64,000 bases of DNA from positions 7,001,001 to 7,065,000 of the forward strand of contig WPIO01000001.1 of assembly GCA_009760855.2 (NCBI GenBank), in the 5' to 3' direction. The stretch is from Cristatella mucedo (taxonomy: Eukaryota; Bryozoa; Phylactolaemata; Cristatellidae). This document shows positions 1-9,900 of this stretch, one piece after another (the stretch's first letter is position 1; every line of letters begins with the position of its first letter). Position numbers and translations under genes: made by a program. The notes under the pieces are model-generated. The model saw only the letters and a list, made by a program, of their open reading frames with translations. It made no database searches and was not told the DNA's origin.

Positions 1-163
1 ACGTATGTGTAATTTGACCATATTTGCTTTTTTCCTATCCTATCGGTAGCCATCTAAAAAATGCGACCCGTGTATACTGTATTACTTACTATTAATATGT
101 AGTACTGTGTATGCATTCTTGGTGTCGCGTTTTCGGTCATCCAGCTTTGCTTGCCGTCCATAG

Positions 164-269
164 GAGATTGTCGTTGGGAGCAACATGGACAAGATTTACC
201 TTGTGATGGACTTTGTTGAGCATGATCTCAAGAGTCTAATGGAGAATATGAAACAACCGTTCCTCGTTG
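164..269 (+). CDS. CDK11: CDK11 exon a (kinase hinge region)
   Basis: An AG acceptor at 162-163 precedes codons for [12 protein letters not shown], matching CDK11. The exon ends at 269, before the donor GTAAGC, leaving one base of a glycine codon that the next exon completes (phase 1). It covers the hinge and the EHDLKSLM segment. Confidence 0.94.
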
Positions 270-3064
270 GTAAGCTATGCATTCTGTCGCTTAGCCATAG
301 TATTATTAGGACACGGTTACTTCTGGAGAAAGCGATTCGTGTCCGATCGCCGTACGCCATATCTGAGATACTGTAATGATGTTTTAGGAGAGGTTAAGAC
401 TCTCTTGAAGCAGCTTCTTGCAGCTGTGGCTCATCTGCATGACAATTGGATACTGCATAGAGATTTGAAGACGTCCAATTTGCTGCTCAGCCATAAGGGC
501 ATTTTGAAAGTGAGTTTGGATGCTGGCGTTCCAATTCTCTCGGCAGCCATGCCACTAATGTGACATAATGAGTGGGTGAGGGAGTCAGTTTGAAGCATTT
601 TGTACAGTATGTTAGTGCTCACAACTGTGGCTGCTCTGGAAACCGGTGCGCAACCTTATCTTGAAATCGTAAACACGCCTATCTACAAAGTGTTTTATAG
701 ACAGTCTAATTAAAACTGGCAGCCTCTTTGTCCTATCGTTCACTGTATACTTCATCGTCTTTGCAGGTAGGAGACTTTGGGCTGGCTCGTGAATATGGCT
801 CGCCTCTGAAAGCATACACGCCCATCGTCGTTACACTGTGGTACCGAGCTCCAGAGCTCCTGCTGGGCTGCAAGTACTATTCGACACCAGTGGACATGTG
901 GTCTGTTGGCTGCATCTTTGCCGAATTTCTTAATATGAAGCCGCTGTGGCCTGGAAAGTCCGAGAATGACCAGCTCAATAAGATATTCCAGGTATAGGGG
1001 AACTGCTGTGGTTGCAGGAGCATTTTTGTCCATTAGTAAACGATGCAACGAGCTGATAACGCAACGGGTGCTTTTACCTCTATCATACTCGAAACATTGG
1101 TGTGCCACTTGCTCCCTCTCGCCCACCTGCTGGTCCATGGCAAAACCTGTATCTGAATGCTTTACATATCTTGTACATAATAGTAGATGCCTTTTGAGAG
1201 CTTCATTCAGCATCACTGCCTTACACTTGCAAGTGTTAATCCGACGATTGTGTTCTACTTCATTGGGGATCCCCTTATCTGGCTTACCGGCTACTTCATT
1301 ATTGTTGTTCTTAAGGACTTTTGGCTGTGTGAATCCATAGGTGGTAGCAATTGGGCTGCTGTGAATATTAAATGAAGTGTGTCTAATGCCTGTGACAAGC
1401 AGCACCCAATCTCTTTTGATTACCTGGTTCCCTCCCAGTATTAATAAGTTACTAAGGAGTAGGGTGCGACTGCAATAGCCTTCAGCTTCTAATGACAACA
1501 ACCGGTGGCTGGTGGCCTGGGAGCTTATCGTTGTAGCTCTCTGGCTGGGCTGCCATCGAAATGACTGGTGCTTTTTGCAGATCTTACATATTTGGTAGGC
1601 TGCTTGCTATACACTGGTATGCTATCTAATCTTAAATTGCCGGCAGTTTGGCTGGGCCTGTCAAGCTATGCTTGTTGAGCCTGTTCAGGCCTCCAAACTG
1701 TCAGCAACACCGTCAGTTGAGGCTCAAAAAGGGAGGAGGTGCCAGGTGGCTGCTAGGAAGGATCCAGACTTTTTTTGGCAAGGGGCCAGTCAGTAGACGT
1801 CCCTCGACGATCATATGTCAATAGTTCAAGGGCAATTGCTGAGGATCTTCCCAGAATAAATCATTAGATAAGGTTTACCGAACAGGTGGCACATCTTTGA
1901 AATACAAGGAATTCTGATTATTTACCGATTTTAATTTAAGGGATCTCCAAAAAGAAGTTAGTGACATCTTTCTTGATGATTGTAATGTTAGCAGACGTGT
2001 AATCTTGTTTGTTTAAATTCTGTGTCAGGAAGGGGAGTTGTCTGTAGTACCACTGACTATTCTACTGCAATCACTTACTATATTATATAAGTAGTTGCCA
2101 TGTGGTTTGTGCTGTAGTGCCTGCCTGCTAAAGTTATATAGAATGTTACTCTTCAACCGAGCCTGTAAATAGTAAGAGCTAACTTGCCACTTCTTCGTGG
2201 TTTTGCTTTTGACATCGTCTACATCGTTGTCTTTTCTCCTTATGCAAGAGAGGGTATGCCTGTGCCGACGTGGCACGACAACATTGGACTTATTAAGGTT
2301 TTGTGTAATACATAACATTCGGTGTGATTGTGGGGACCCCATTGCAGGAGGGTCTGTCAACCTCATAAAGGATAGGATTGTGGGGACCCTAGGATAATCG
2401 AAAGCTGTGGCCAGGTAGTGTGAGTGTTTCAGTATGGTTTTCTCCAAAAACTCTCCTTCCCTCTATCGAGGATGAAGAGCACTAGCACTTATTTTAACAT
2501 ATTAAAGGTAAATATCACTGCTTTAACTAGTCGGGAGCATAAACCAGCAGATGATTAAGAGTATTGTGTCGGGTTAGGTTAAGTAATCAAAGTTGCTCAG
2601 GTATCATTTCAAATATTCGTAAGCACCATCGGACAGTGGGCTTGAACTAAATGAATTTGCGAGAGAAAGAGGTAGAGAGAAAGAGAGAGAGAGGAGGAGG
2701 ATAAGTGACAGATTGCAAAAAGAGAGGGGGAAAGTAAAAAAAAAAAAAAGACTAGAGTTTGTTGGAGAGACAGATAAGAAGAGGGGGATGATCGTTTGCT
2801 GACAGGGAAAGTATCGTCGAGCCCATAAGAAGTAAAATATATTTAATAACATGGGCCATAGTGGCTTGCCTGCCAATCGCTGCATCACAGAGGAATGCGC
2901 ATCCGCCTGCTATGGATAAGCATTATTATCCCGGTGAAGGCTTGTAGCACCAAGAGAGATGCATAAGAACTGTGGGAGTTCCACAACTTAGGACTTACCG
3001 AGTGATATTTTTATGTTTTCAGTAATCTGTGGTCTTTAATTTAAAGAAATTGACACGTGATGCA

Positions 3065-3142
<78 letters not shown>

Positions 3143-6100
3143 TTATTTATTTATTTATTTATATTTATATATGCAATACTGGACCAATAACTTTGCACAC
3201 CCTGGTAATCAAACTGAATCTCCAGAGTTGCAGAGTTTTACCGAAAATCAAAGCCAAAAAATACCACCATTAACGATTGTAAAGCCTATTAGTTGTGCAA
3301 AACATGCCCAGCTGATTGCCATCGATTGCAAATGATTCTGCAAACTAACTTGTTTGACGGTGTGTTGCCTACGAGCACCAGGAGGCAGAAATTGCAATAA
3401 CTGGCTAGCTAGATATGAAGGAGCCAGGCTGCTGCAAGCCACGTCAGGGTAAGTGCTTTGGTTCTTATCTGCTCATTGTCCAGGAGCTATTGCCACTTCA
3501 TGGCTAGTTACTGAATGATCACTTGTGTGTAAGTCGACGATTTGCCATATGCCTTCTAATTTGAACTTGCTATTTTGGCCTAGCTAGTCTTAATTATAGC
3601 TTACATCGTTGACAAAGTCTTCGGCTCAAGTCGTCTTCTTTATTGGAACCTATGCCTTGGCATTGGCCATGAAACCTCAAACCAGCACAGTTAGGCATGA
3701 ACCAGATGCGTCTCTTGCTCACCCCTTGTACTCGAAAGATTTTCTTGTGGGCGTTTTATTGTGTTACAGAGGCCTTAATTGTGAGATACTGTTGGTAAAG
3801 TTGGTACGCTAGTTTATCTTTGGTATGCTGCAGTGATGGCAGTTCAGGTGCACGCCCGTGCTGCCCGACAGGCCATAAAAGAAAATGAAAAGACAGTTGT
3901 TGTGCATCATACGAGTTCTTTTACCCAGAAAACTAACCGTTTTATTTTGATCGATATTTGCTGTGGTAAGCCTATGCTCAGGCCTTGTACTGTTGTGCTT
4001 TAGGATTTGGGCTCGCCCAATGAAAACATCTGGCCGGGCGTTATGGAGCTACCAGTCATGAAAAAATGTACTTTTGCTTCACATCCTTACAACAACCTTC
4101 GTGCTCGCTTCACCAGCCTCTTGTCCAACAATGGTTATGATCTATTAAATAGGTACATGCACATATGCTGGGTCTTAATGTTCTCGCAATATTATCTCGC
4201 CCTTATTAAAAACAGCACAGTACATCCAGGCTGTTGTATAATTTTTGCTGCCGTTTTGCTAGGTTTCTTACTTACAACCCTGCAAAACGGATCAGTTCTG
4301 AGGAGGCCGCGAAGCACGACTACTTTAGGGAGTCACCACTGCCCATCGACCCTTCGATGTTTCCCACTTGGCCAGCAAAGAGTGAGCAGCCACGAAAGCG
4401 GGGCTCCACACCGAGACCACCGTCAGGTGGTGGTGCATATAAGCTGCTGGTGAGTGCTTCTCTTCAGCTGATGGACTCTGCACTGCAATGGGCATTTAAC
4501 GACTCCGTGGGGGCCAAAAAAGTGGTTTGTGGGTGGTGGGCAACGCCTCTTTGAGTTTCAGGATCTGTCCAATGTCGAGATGTCTCCCAATGAGCCTATC
4601 AGCCTTACAATTGTTTACACCACTTGGCACTAAATCAGTGGTTCTCAACCTGTCTAATGCCGCTACCCTTTAATACAGTTCCTCATATTATGGTGACCCC
4701 CAACCATAAAATTATTGTGTGCAAAATGTGGAAATGCATGTTTTCCGATGGTCTTAGGCGACCCCTATGAAAGGGTCGTTTCGACCCCTACAGGGGTCGC
4801 GACCCACAGGGTGAGAACAGCTGCACTAAATGGAAGTGATAATATATTGGCCCCATGTTTACTCTCCTTTTGTTTTTACATCCAGTCCTGTTAAATTTTC
4901 TGGAAGATAATCGAGTTGATGAAAAAAGTGTTCGGAGTTGCTGTCATCGACGTCAGCCGCCAAGAGCAACAGAAAATAAAGAGGGATGTGCTAATCTTGA
5001 CTCGGTGGACACAGCTCTGTCGTCTTTATGTGGGATGCCAGTATTGCAATAACTTTTGCCAAGTTAGTGGCACCATACTCAGCAATCTAGATTCTCTACT
5101 GGAATAACTTCTAGCCTGTTGTAGCAGAGGTTTCACGGTAGCATGAATGAATCCTTTTCTTCTTCTGCAAATGTTTGTTCAATAGGATTAGTCTCTACGG
5201 GCAGGCTTGCTAGACGTGAAAGTGTTTTTTGCTTGTTCGTGCCTTTTGCCAGTAACTAAAATGTCGTTAGTGCCAGATGTCTTGATAAAAAGCAGAGAGT
5301 AATCAAGGCCCAGGCATTCTGTTAACATAAACTACAAAGCTCGGTTAAGGATGTGTCAGCTGAGGATGCATCGTACTTAATGAGAATGCTATACAAATTG
5401 CTTACAAATGTCTTGTTATTTGCAAACCTCTGAATAGGCTCATTGCCCCTGCAGTTTGGAGGGGCCTAGCAGCCCAGGAAGCTAGTGCCTATCAAAGGAA
5501 ATTCTTCTCATTATATAGCTACCCACGAGCAGGGCTCTTAGCAAACCAATTCGTTCCCTACTTTGCCATTGATAAGACCTCTTTTGTGGAGGTGCTTCAG
5601 CCGGCCATTGATTGGTCTTAGAGCACTGGGTTTCGTGACGGGCCATCTCATTATAATGCCTTGCAGCGAAATATCCCACCGGCCTTCTAAATGTTGTTAA
5701 GAAAGTATGTGTCTAGCACAGGGGTCGGCAAACTTTTTGGACTACTGGGATGTTTCAGGGGGGTCAAGAAGGCACACTGGGCAAGAATGGGCGTGGCCGG
5801 ACGAACAAACAGTCACGCTTGGCAATTATAGGGGTAGACAGATATCATCCCTCCCCGGTCAGCACTTCTGTTTCATACAAGCGCCTGACATCAGTTCTAA
5901 AAATAAACACGGGCCGCAGCTTGAGCTGCAGCCAGCAGCAATGAAGGGGAGCAAAACTGTGACAATTCAATTAGGCAGGATCCAACAATAAATAAATAGG
6001 GGGCTTTATGTCGGACTAGAATACTAGCTAGGCCATATCTGGCCTTTAAGGTCGGAGTTTGCCGATCTCTGATCTAGCAGGTTTGTCCATATTAAGTTGC

Positions 6101-7677
6101 TTCTGCATGTTGTAGCACCTTGAGTTGCATTTGCTCCTGGTTCATACTTCGGCAAGTGCACGAGCTTGTGCAGCTGGCCAGGCTGCCTGCCTCTTTTTGT
6201 TTAGTAACCCTGGCACTTCACTTGCCTATGCTTTGATGATTCTGTCAGGCCACTCACTGTGCTAGCCGATCTGTGCTGCTAGCTGATCTGTGCCGTTTGC
6301 CTTCGCTCGACATTCATTCATAGCAGCTCAACGTAAGGCTAAACTCTTCCCCTTTAAATAAGCGTGGAATTTATTATGCTGACTAACTTATAATGGCTAT
6401 AGGTGGCAATTCTGCTGCCTGAAGTACTACGTTTGATGTTTTTTATGAATATGAGGCACAAAAACCCGTAGCCCTTTATTTTCTGAGTGGTCTCAAGAAC
6501 TCGGTTACTTGACCAAGCCTCTTTTATTTGTCTTGCTTCTGCTGGTGAGCAGTCAGCATACCAGTGAGCTCAGATAATGAAGCTGTAAGTTCTGGCTTCA
6601 TAAAAAAAAATGTTAAGGCAGCTCCCTCATACAGTTCGTCGTGTACAAGCATTCTTTCCACATTCATTGTGGGAGCCTGAGGGTATGTAGTACACTTAGC
6701 TTCTCGAGCAACCAGAACTACCTCATGTTGCAGTTTGATGGGCGTGGTAATAAAGCATACTATTTTGCTGGCTGAATAATGTTAACATACAAGTGAACCC
6801 CCTCCCTCTCCTGCTGTAACATCATATGAACTGCTGAGCTGACCTCCATTTCAAATAGTGTAAATTAATTGCAAACATAATACTATAATATAATTCATTT
6901 GTATAGTGCCGTAAGACACTTTAATCACTATTCAGGCTATTCGCATGTGCCACGGTGCTCGATCCCACGACATTGGTCATCAAATGTATTCACCATGACC
7001 TCGGTCGTTAAAAGACAAACACCTTAACCCCAGAGCCAAACCAGGGCAGCATGGGATTTAAGCATCACAGATGGCACAAATAGACTAGCTGCAGTCCTTT
7101 TTCTTAGGATTTCACTTTTAACTGCTACAGGGCCTTGAGCGTAATAGCTCACTAGTTGCTGCTTATCGTCTAATTAAACTTTAGAATTATTTGCCGTCAA
7201 TGGTATCCGAAGATTCAAGTATGTCATGTGGTTCCTGCCTTACAGTAATGCTCCTGCTGTTAGATCTCCAGACTTATGTAAAAAGGTAGTTGGTTGCATG
7301 TGTGGATCTTGAGATCTGCACTGTTGGTTCGTTGCTTTAGTTTGGTGAATAATGGTTCTTGTAAATGCTTTTACCTAGCTTTTAGGTTTTCTTAGCCAAG
7401 TGACAAATTCAATTCAATTATTGTTCAGATACTAATTTTGAGATACGATTCTGAATTTGTAGATGATTAGGAGTGGGTGGTCAGCGTTTTGTCACATGTT
7501 TTTACTACATTGCTGAACGTGGATCTCGTCTGCTTCATTCCATGTTAATTTACTTTTGCCTGTTTCGATTTTTAGGGTGATAATGATGACGAAGCCATGG
7601 CAAGTGCGGGATTCCACATGAGTGGGACTGCAAAGGGCGTATCTGCTGTCGGGCATGGGTTCAGCCTCCGATTCTAG
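164..7677 (+). CDS. CDK11: CDK11 (PITSLRE) cyclin-dependent kinase, 3' part of gene, six coding exons
   Basis: Exons at 164-269, 388-509, 767-991, 4004-4152, 4263-4449 and 7576-7677 join in frame through GT-AG introns to give 296 residues plus stop. The protein matches the CDK11 kinase domain from subdomain V to the C-terminus. Visible motifs are [17 protein letters not shown], the catalytic loop HRDLKTSN, the metal-binding DFG in [19 protein letters not shown], the T-loop threonine in [10 protein letters not shown], and the tail motif [20 protein letters not shown]11 pairs with cyclin L and acts in transcription, pre-mRNA splicing and mitosis. The PITSLRE helix and glycine loop lie upstream, outside the window, so the gene is truncated by the left edge and not broken. 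The last exon ends in GHGFSLRF, close to the end of animal CDK11. Introns 3 and 5 are about 3 kb each; intron 5 hosts two hAT elements. All key catalytic residues in view are intact. Confidence 0.96.
388..509 (+). CDS. CDK11: CDK11 exon b (catalytic loop)
   Basis: The acceptor TTTTAG precedes 388. The first two bases complete the split glycine codon, followed by [10 protein letters not shown] and the catalytic loop [13 protein letters not shown]. The exon ends in phase 0 before the donor GTGAGT at 510. Confidence 0.95.
767..991 (+). CDS. CDK11: CDK11 exon c (DFG to subdomain X)
   Basis: The acceptor TTGCAG precedes 767. The exon starts [17 protein letters not shown] and contains the T-loop [12 protein letters not shown] and the segment [13 protein letters not shown]. 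It ends in CAG before the donor GTATAG at 992. The following intron is 3.0 kb. Confidence 0.96.
992..4003 (+). other. CDK11 intron 3, mostly unrecognised sequence
   Basis: This 3.0-kb intron has no supported gene. It contains a purine-rich tract at about 2656-2765, a compound microsatellite at 3065-3162, and a weak antisense LINE family B remnant at about 3350-3442 (reading [13 protein letters not shown]). The rest shows nothing recognisable. Confidence 0.8.
3065..3162. repeat. Compound microsatellite (CT)n(AT)n(ATTT)n
   Basis: A run of CT dinucleotides passes into about 27 AT dinucleotides and then ATTT tetranucleotides, inside CDK11 intron 3. Confidence 0.98.
4004..4152 (+). CDS. CDK11: CDK11 exon d (kinase C-lobe)
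   Basis: The acceptor TTTTAG precedes 4004. Residues [12 protein letters not shown] and [10 protein letters not shown] match CDK11 subdomain X-XI. The exon ends at AG before GTACAT, splitting an arginine codon completed at 4263. Confidence 0.94.
4263..4449 (+). CDS. CDK11: CDK11 exon e (end of kinase domain)
   Basis: The acceptor GCTAG ends at 4262. The first base completes the arginine codon, then [20 protein letters not shown] and the tail [17 protein letters not shown] follow. The exon ends before the donor GTGAGT at 4450 in phase 0. Confidence 0.95.
4636..4823. mobile_element. SPIN-type hAT miniature element (non-autonomous)
   Basis: This 188-bp element starts CAGTGGTTCTCAACCTGT and ends, read in reverse complement, CAGCTGTTCTCACCCTGT. 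It is flanked on both sides by a perfect 8-bp target duplication CACTAAAT (4628-4635 and 4824-4831), the hallmark of hAT transposition. Both subterminal halves match what I know of the SPIN family: a CCTTTAATACAGTTCCTCAT block, a GTGACCCCCAACC block and a GGTCTTAGGCGACCCC block. It has no coding capacity, so it must have been moved by a full SPIN transposase. It sits in CDK11 intron 5. SPIN elements are known for repeated horizontal transfer among tetrapods and some invertebrates. Confidence 0.88.
5719..6071. mobile_element. Charlie-like hAT miniature element
   Basis: This 353-bp element begins CAGGGGTCGGCAAACTTTTT and its right end, in reverse complement, begins CAGAGATCGGCAAACTCC. These are typical hAT-Charlie terminal inverted repeats. 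The flanks GTCTAGCA (5711-5718) and ATCTAGCA (6072-6079) form an 8-bp target duplication with one mismatch. Internal small open frames do not resemble a transposase. It lies in CDK11 intron 5, 0.9 kb from the SPIN-type element. Confidence 0.85.
6886..7080 (-). repeat. tRNA-headed SINE with LINE A-like tail (SINE II), CDK11 intron copy
   Basis: Read on the minus strand, it has a tRNA-like head with an A-box-like TGGCTCTGGGG and a B-box-like GGGATCGAGCACC. It then runs into a tail resembling the LINE family A 3' end (ATTAAAGTG..., GGCACTATACAAATGAATTA). A second copy lies at 45768-45925. The B box is degenerate. Confidence 0.6.
7576..7677 (+). CDS. CDK11: CDK11 terminal coding exon
   Basis: The acceptor TTTTAG precedes 7576. 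It encodes 33 residues starting [17 protein letters not shown] and ending GHGFSLRF, then TAG at 7675-7677. The human CDK11 tail, which also starts GDDD and ends GFSLKF, supports this 3.1-kb-distant exon. Confidence 0.93.
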   Translation, partial: GDNDDEAMASAGFHMSGTAKGVSAVGHGFSLRF

Positions 7678-7796
7678 CTAAAACTAGTTAGGGTCGTTTA
7701 TTTGAACATTTGCATGTACTGTCACAGTTGCAATTTGAAGAAATATATTTCTTTATCGACTGCAGTCTTCAATTATTTTCACGTGGTTGTACTTGT

Positions 7797-7885
7797 AATA
7801 ATAGTTATAAATAATAAAAAACCATTATAAAGCACTTAAAAAACTAAATTAATTTCTAGGCACTTTACATATGCTGGAAAGGTAA
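7797..7885 (-). mobile_element. Degenerate LINE family A 3' tail
   Basis: TAATAATAG repeats followed by TTTCTAGGCACTTTACATAT match the antisense family A 3' end seen at 55757 onward. It lies directly behind CDK11. From 7886 to 8698 I recognise nothing further. Confidence 0.5.
7813..7818 (+). terminator. Candidate CDK11 polyadenylation signal AATAAA
   Basis: AATAAA lies 136 bases after the CDK11 stop codon. It falls in an AT-rich stretch that also looks like the edge of an antisense LINE tail, so the signal may have come from the repeat. A second AATAAA-like site lies near 7944. Confidence 0.4.
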
Positions 7886-8698
7886 CGTTTCAATTGATAA
7901 GGGCTAAACATTATCGCTTTATTTATACGTACAAACGATGCAAATAAAATACGAACGATTGATCGAGCTGCATGCACGCTAAGCTGATGCTGTTAAATGT
8001 ATCAATTTATTCATTTCCCCTACCTCACTCCATGCCAGCTTCATGATAGCTTACCAGTTACAGTTCATCTGACACCAGGAAAGCCCAGGTTTGCTTTATA
8101 GCTGTTGAGCTAGAAGCTGATTGCGGTCTTTAGAGCTTTGAACATGCTGCCCTCCATTCGAGTCACGGATACCAGTCATAGCTTGTGGCGACAGCCTGGC
8201 AAGCTCAGCCTTTTGAGGTGCTCAGACAGTGGAGGTTGACTGTAGGCCAGCTAGGATAAATGTCGGTCTCGTGGGTACTTAAAGCAGATGAAAACTATTA
8301 TTGATATTAGTTAACCGCATCCCTTACTGCATGTTTCTGGAAAATATATTTCGAGGAAACTATCCTGATGCATGCATAGCAAAATTGAATGAGTAGCTTC
8401 GGAAAGGGGTACTGCTAGGTGCTCTTGAAGCATCAGTTGTAACAAAGATATACAGTCGCCTCTGCTTATAAGAATACGCTCGCTCTGGTCGGCAAATAAG
8501 CATTCTTGTATGCTTTGGTATGTATCAAAGCACACAGAATGATTAATAAGAATAATAATGCTCTGGTTATTTTTAAGGGCTGCAATTCTCTGCTCGATGC
8601 GATTTTAAGATGTTTTTTCTCGATCTTATCTGCAATTGCATAGTACTCATTGTATTCTATAGTATTTTTGCTCCAAATATTTGCAAACAGTTTTCAGC

Positions 8699-9222
8699 AC
8701 ATGTATCTCCGTCTGTAACTCCACAAAGTCATAAAGACCATGTGGGTGTTACGCAGGAGAGTTTTGTATAGCACACTCACAGCCTAAGCGACTTTCGGTA
8801 CGCGTTCGGTAGCCAACGGACTCAGTCTCACGAAACAAAGAGAAAGTGGGAAGCCTAGCAGAGTCAGGAGAGCAGTTGAGGTAGTGAGTAGCATTGAGGT
8901 AGCAGCTCAGAACTGCTGATAAGGATGTGCCATAGTCGGCAATAGCAGAGTAGCTGTCGTTGCGTAAGAATTGTGGAAGCGAGTTCCACAGTCTAGGACC
9001 TGCAGAGCTAAAGCTTCTATTGCCAACGGTCTTTAAGCGGAGGAATGGAACAGCTATTTTATTGTCCATACGGGACCTGACGGTACAAAGAGGCTGAAAC
9101 TGGTGCAGCAGTTCAGCTAGGTACGAAGGAGCCAACCTGTGGCGGGCTTTATGGGTCAGTTTAAGAACTTTGCACTGTATTCGTTGCTCAACCGGCATCC
9201 ATCCTAGCTCTTTTAGCACATG
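8699..9222 (-). mobile_element. LINE family B, 5'-truncated 3' copy
   Basis: On the minus strand an open frame (stop near 8749) reads a LINE reverse transcriptase C-terminus: [55 protein letters not shown]. After the stop comes a 3' region ending near the phrase GTTACAGACGGAGATACAT. Other copies of this family end in ATTAC repeats. It is one of at least eight copies in the window and one of the best preserved. Confidence 0.85.
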
Positions 9223-9224
9223 TA

Positions 9225-9900
9225 ATGCATCTTCGCGTTACTCGGCATACCTCCAGCAACTGAATCTTCTCAAGCTTATCTGTGTCGTTTTCATCCTCCC
9301 CCGCTTAGATGCTTGGGCTGTACTTGCTCGAAAGTTTCAGCATCGGTTAACATGCTGTGGCATGCGACTTCGTAATCGCTGTCTACAAAATCTGCTTGAG
9401 TGACTCCTTCTCCTAGCTCAGTAGCCACTACTGGAATCGGCAGAACGTCATCCTCATTGTCGTCCGAACCTACTGTTGGGAAGTTTCTGAAACAGTTTTG
9501 GATCATAACTGGCGACACTAGCAACCGCCCATGCTTCATCAAGGGAACTAGCACGTCAGTTGGCTTTGCGTAATCAATAATTGAGCATTATTCGATTGCC
9601 TGAAGCATCTGCTGTATCATGTTCGTCCTGTAGTGGACTTTCGTGATTCGGATGATTCCTTAAGCCAGCCGCTGTATGAGAGATGAGTTCGGTAACATAA
9701 ACTCCACTTGGTTATTATTGAGCTGCCCTTCTGCTTTATGGCGACAAGCCGCGTCGTCGGCAAACAAAAGGATTTTTTGATTACCCAACTCCTGATCAAA
9801 CATAAGAAGAATATCAGCCCAAATTCGACCGGTTATCCAAGCGTTGCTGCTACAGTAAAGGCGATCCAGCAGTTCGAAAGCACCGTATTTTGCTAATTTC
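9225..9900 (-). pseudogene. Tigger/pogo-family transposase fragment
   Basis: On the minus strand, frames covering about 200 residues read like the C-terminal half of a Tigger (Tc1/mariner superfamily) DDE transposase. The segments are AWITGRIWADILLMFDQEL, KILLFADDAACHK (second catalytic Asp block), then NQVEFMLPNSSLIQ, GIIRITKVHYR, SPVMIQNCFRNF and an acidic tail. The block that should read QPLDQG carries an Ala and a stop codon instead, so the third catalytic residue is lost. At least one more frame break follows. No terminal inverted repeats or TA duplication were found. LINE B abuts its lower end. Confidence 0.72.

Noticed and set aside
752..1501. 249-codon minus-strand open frame
   Set aside because: It lies opposite CDK11 exon c and its intron; the plus strand carries the conserved kinase, and the minus frame shows no domain.
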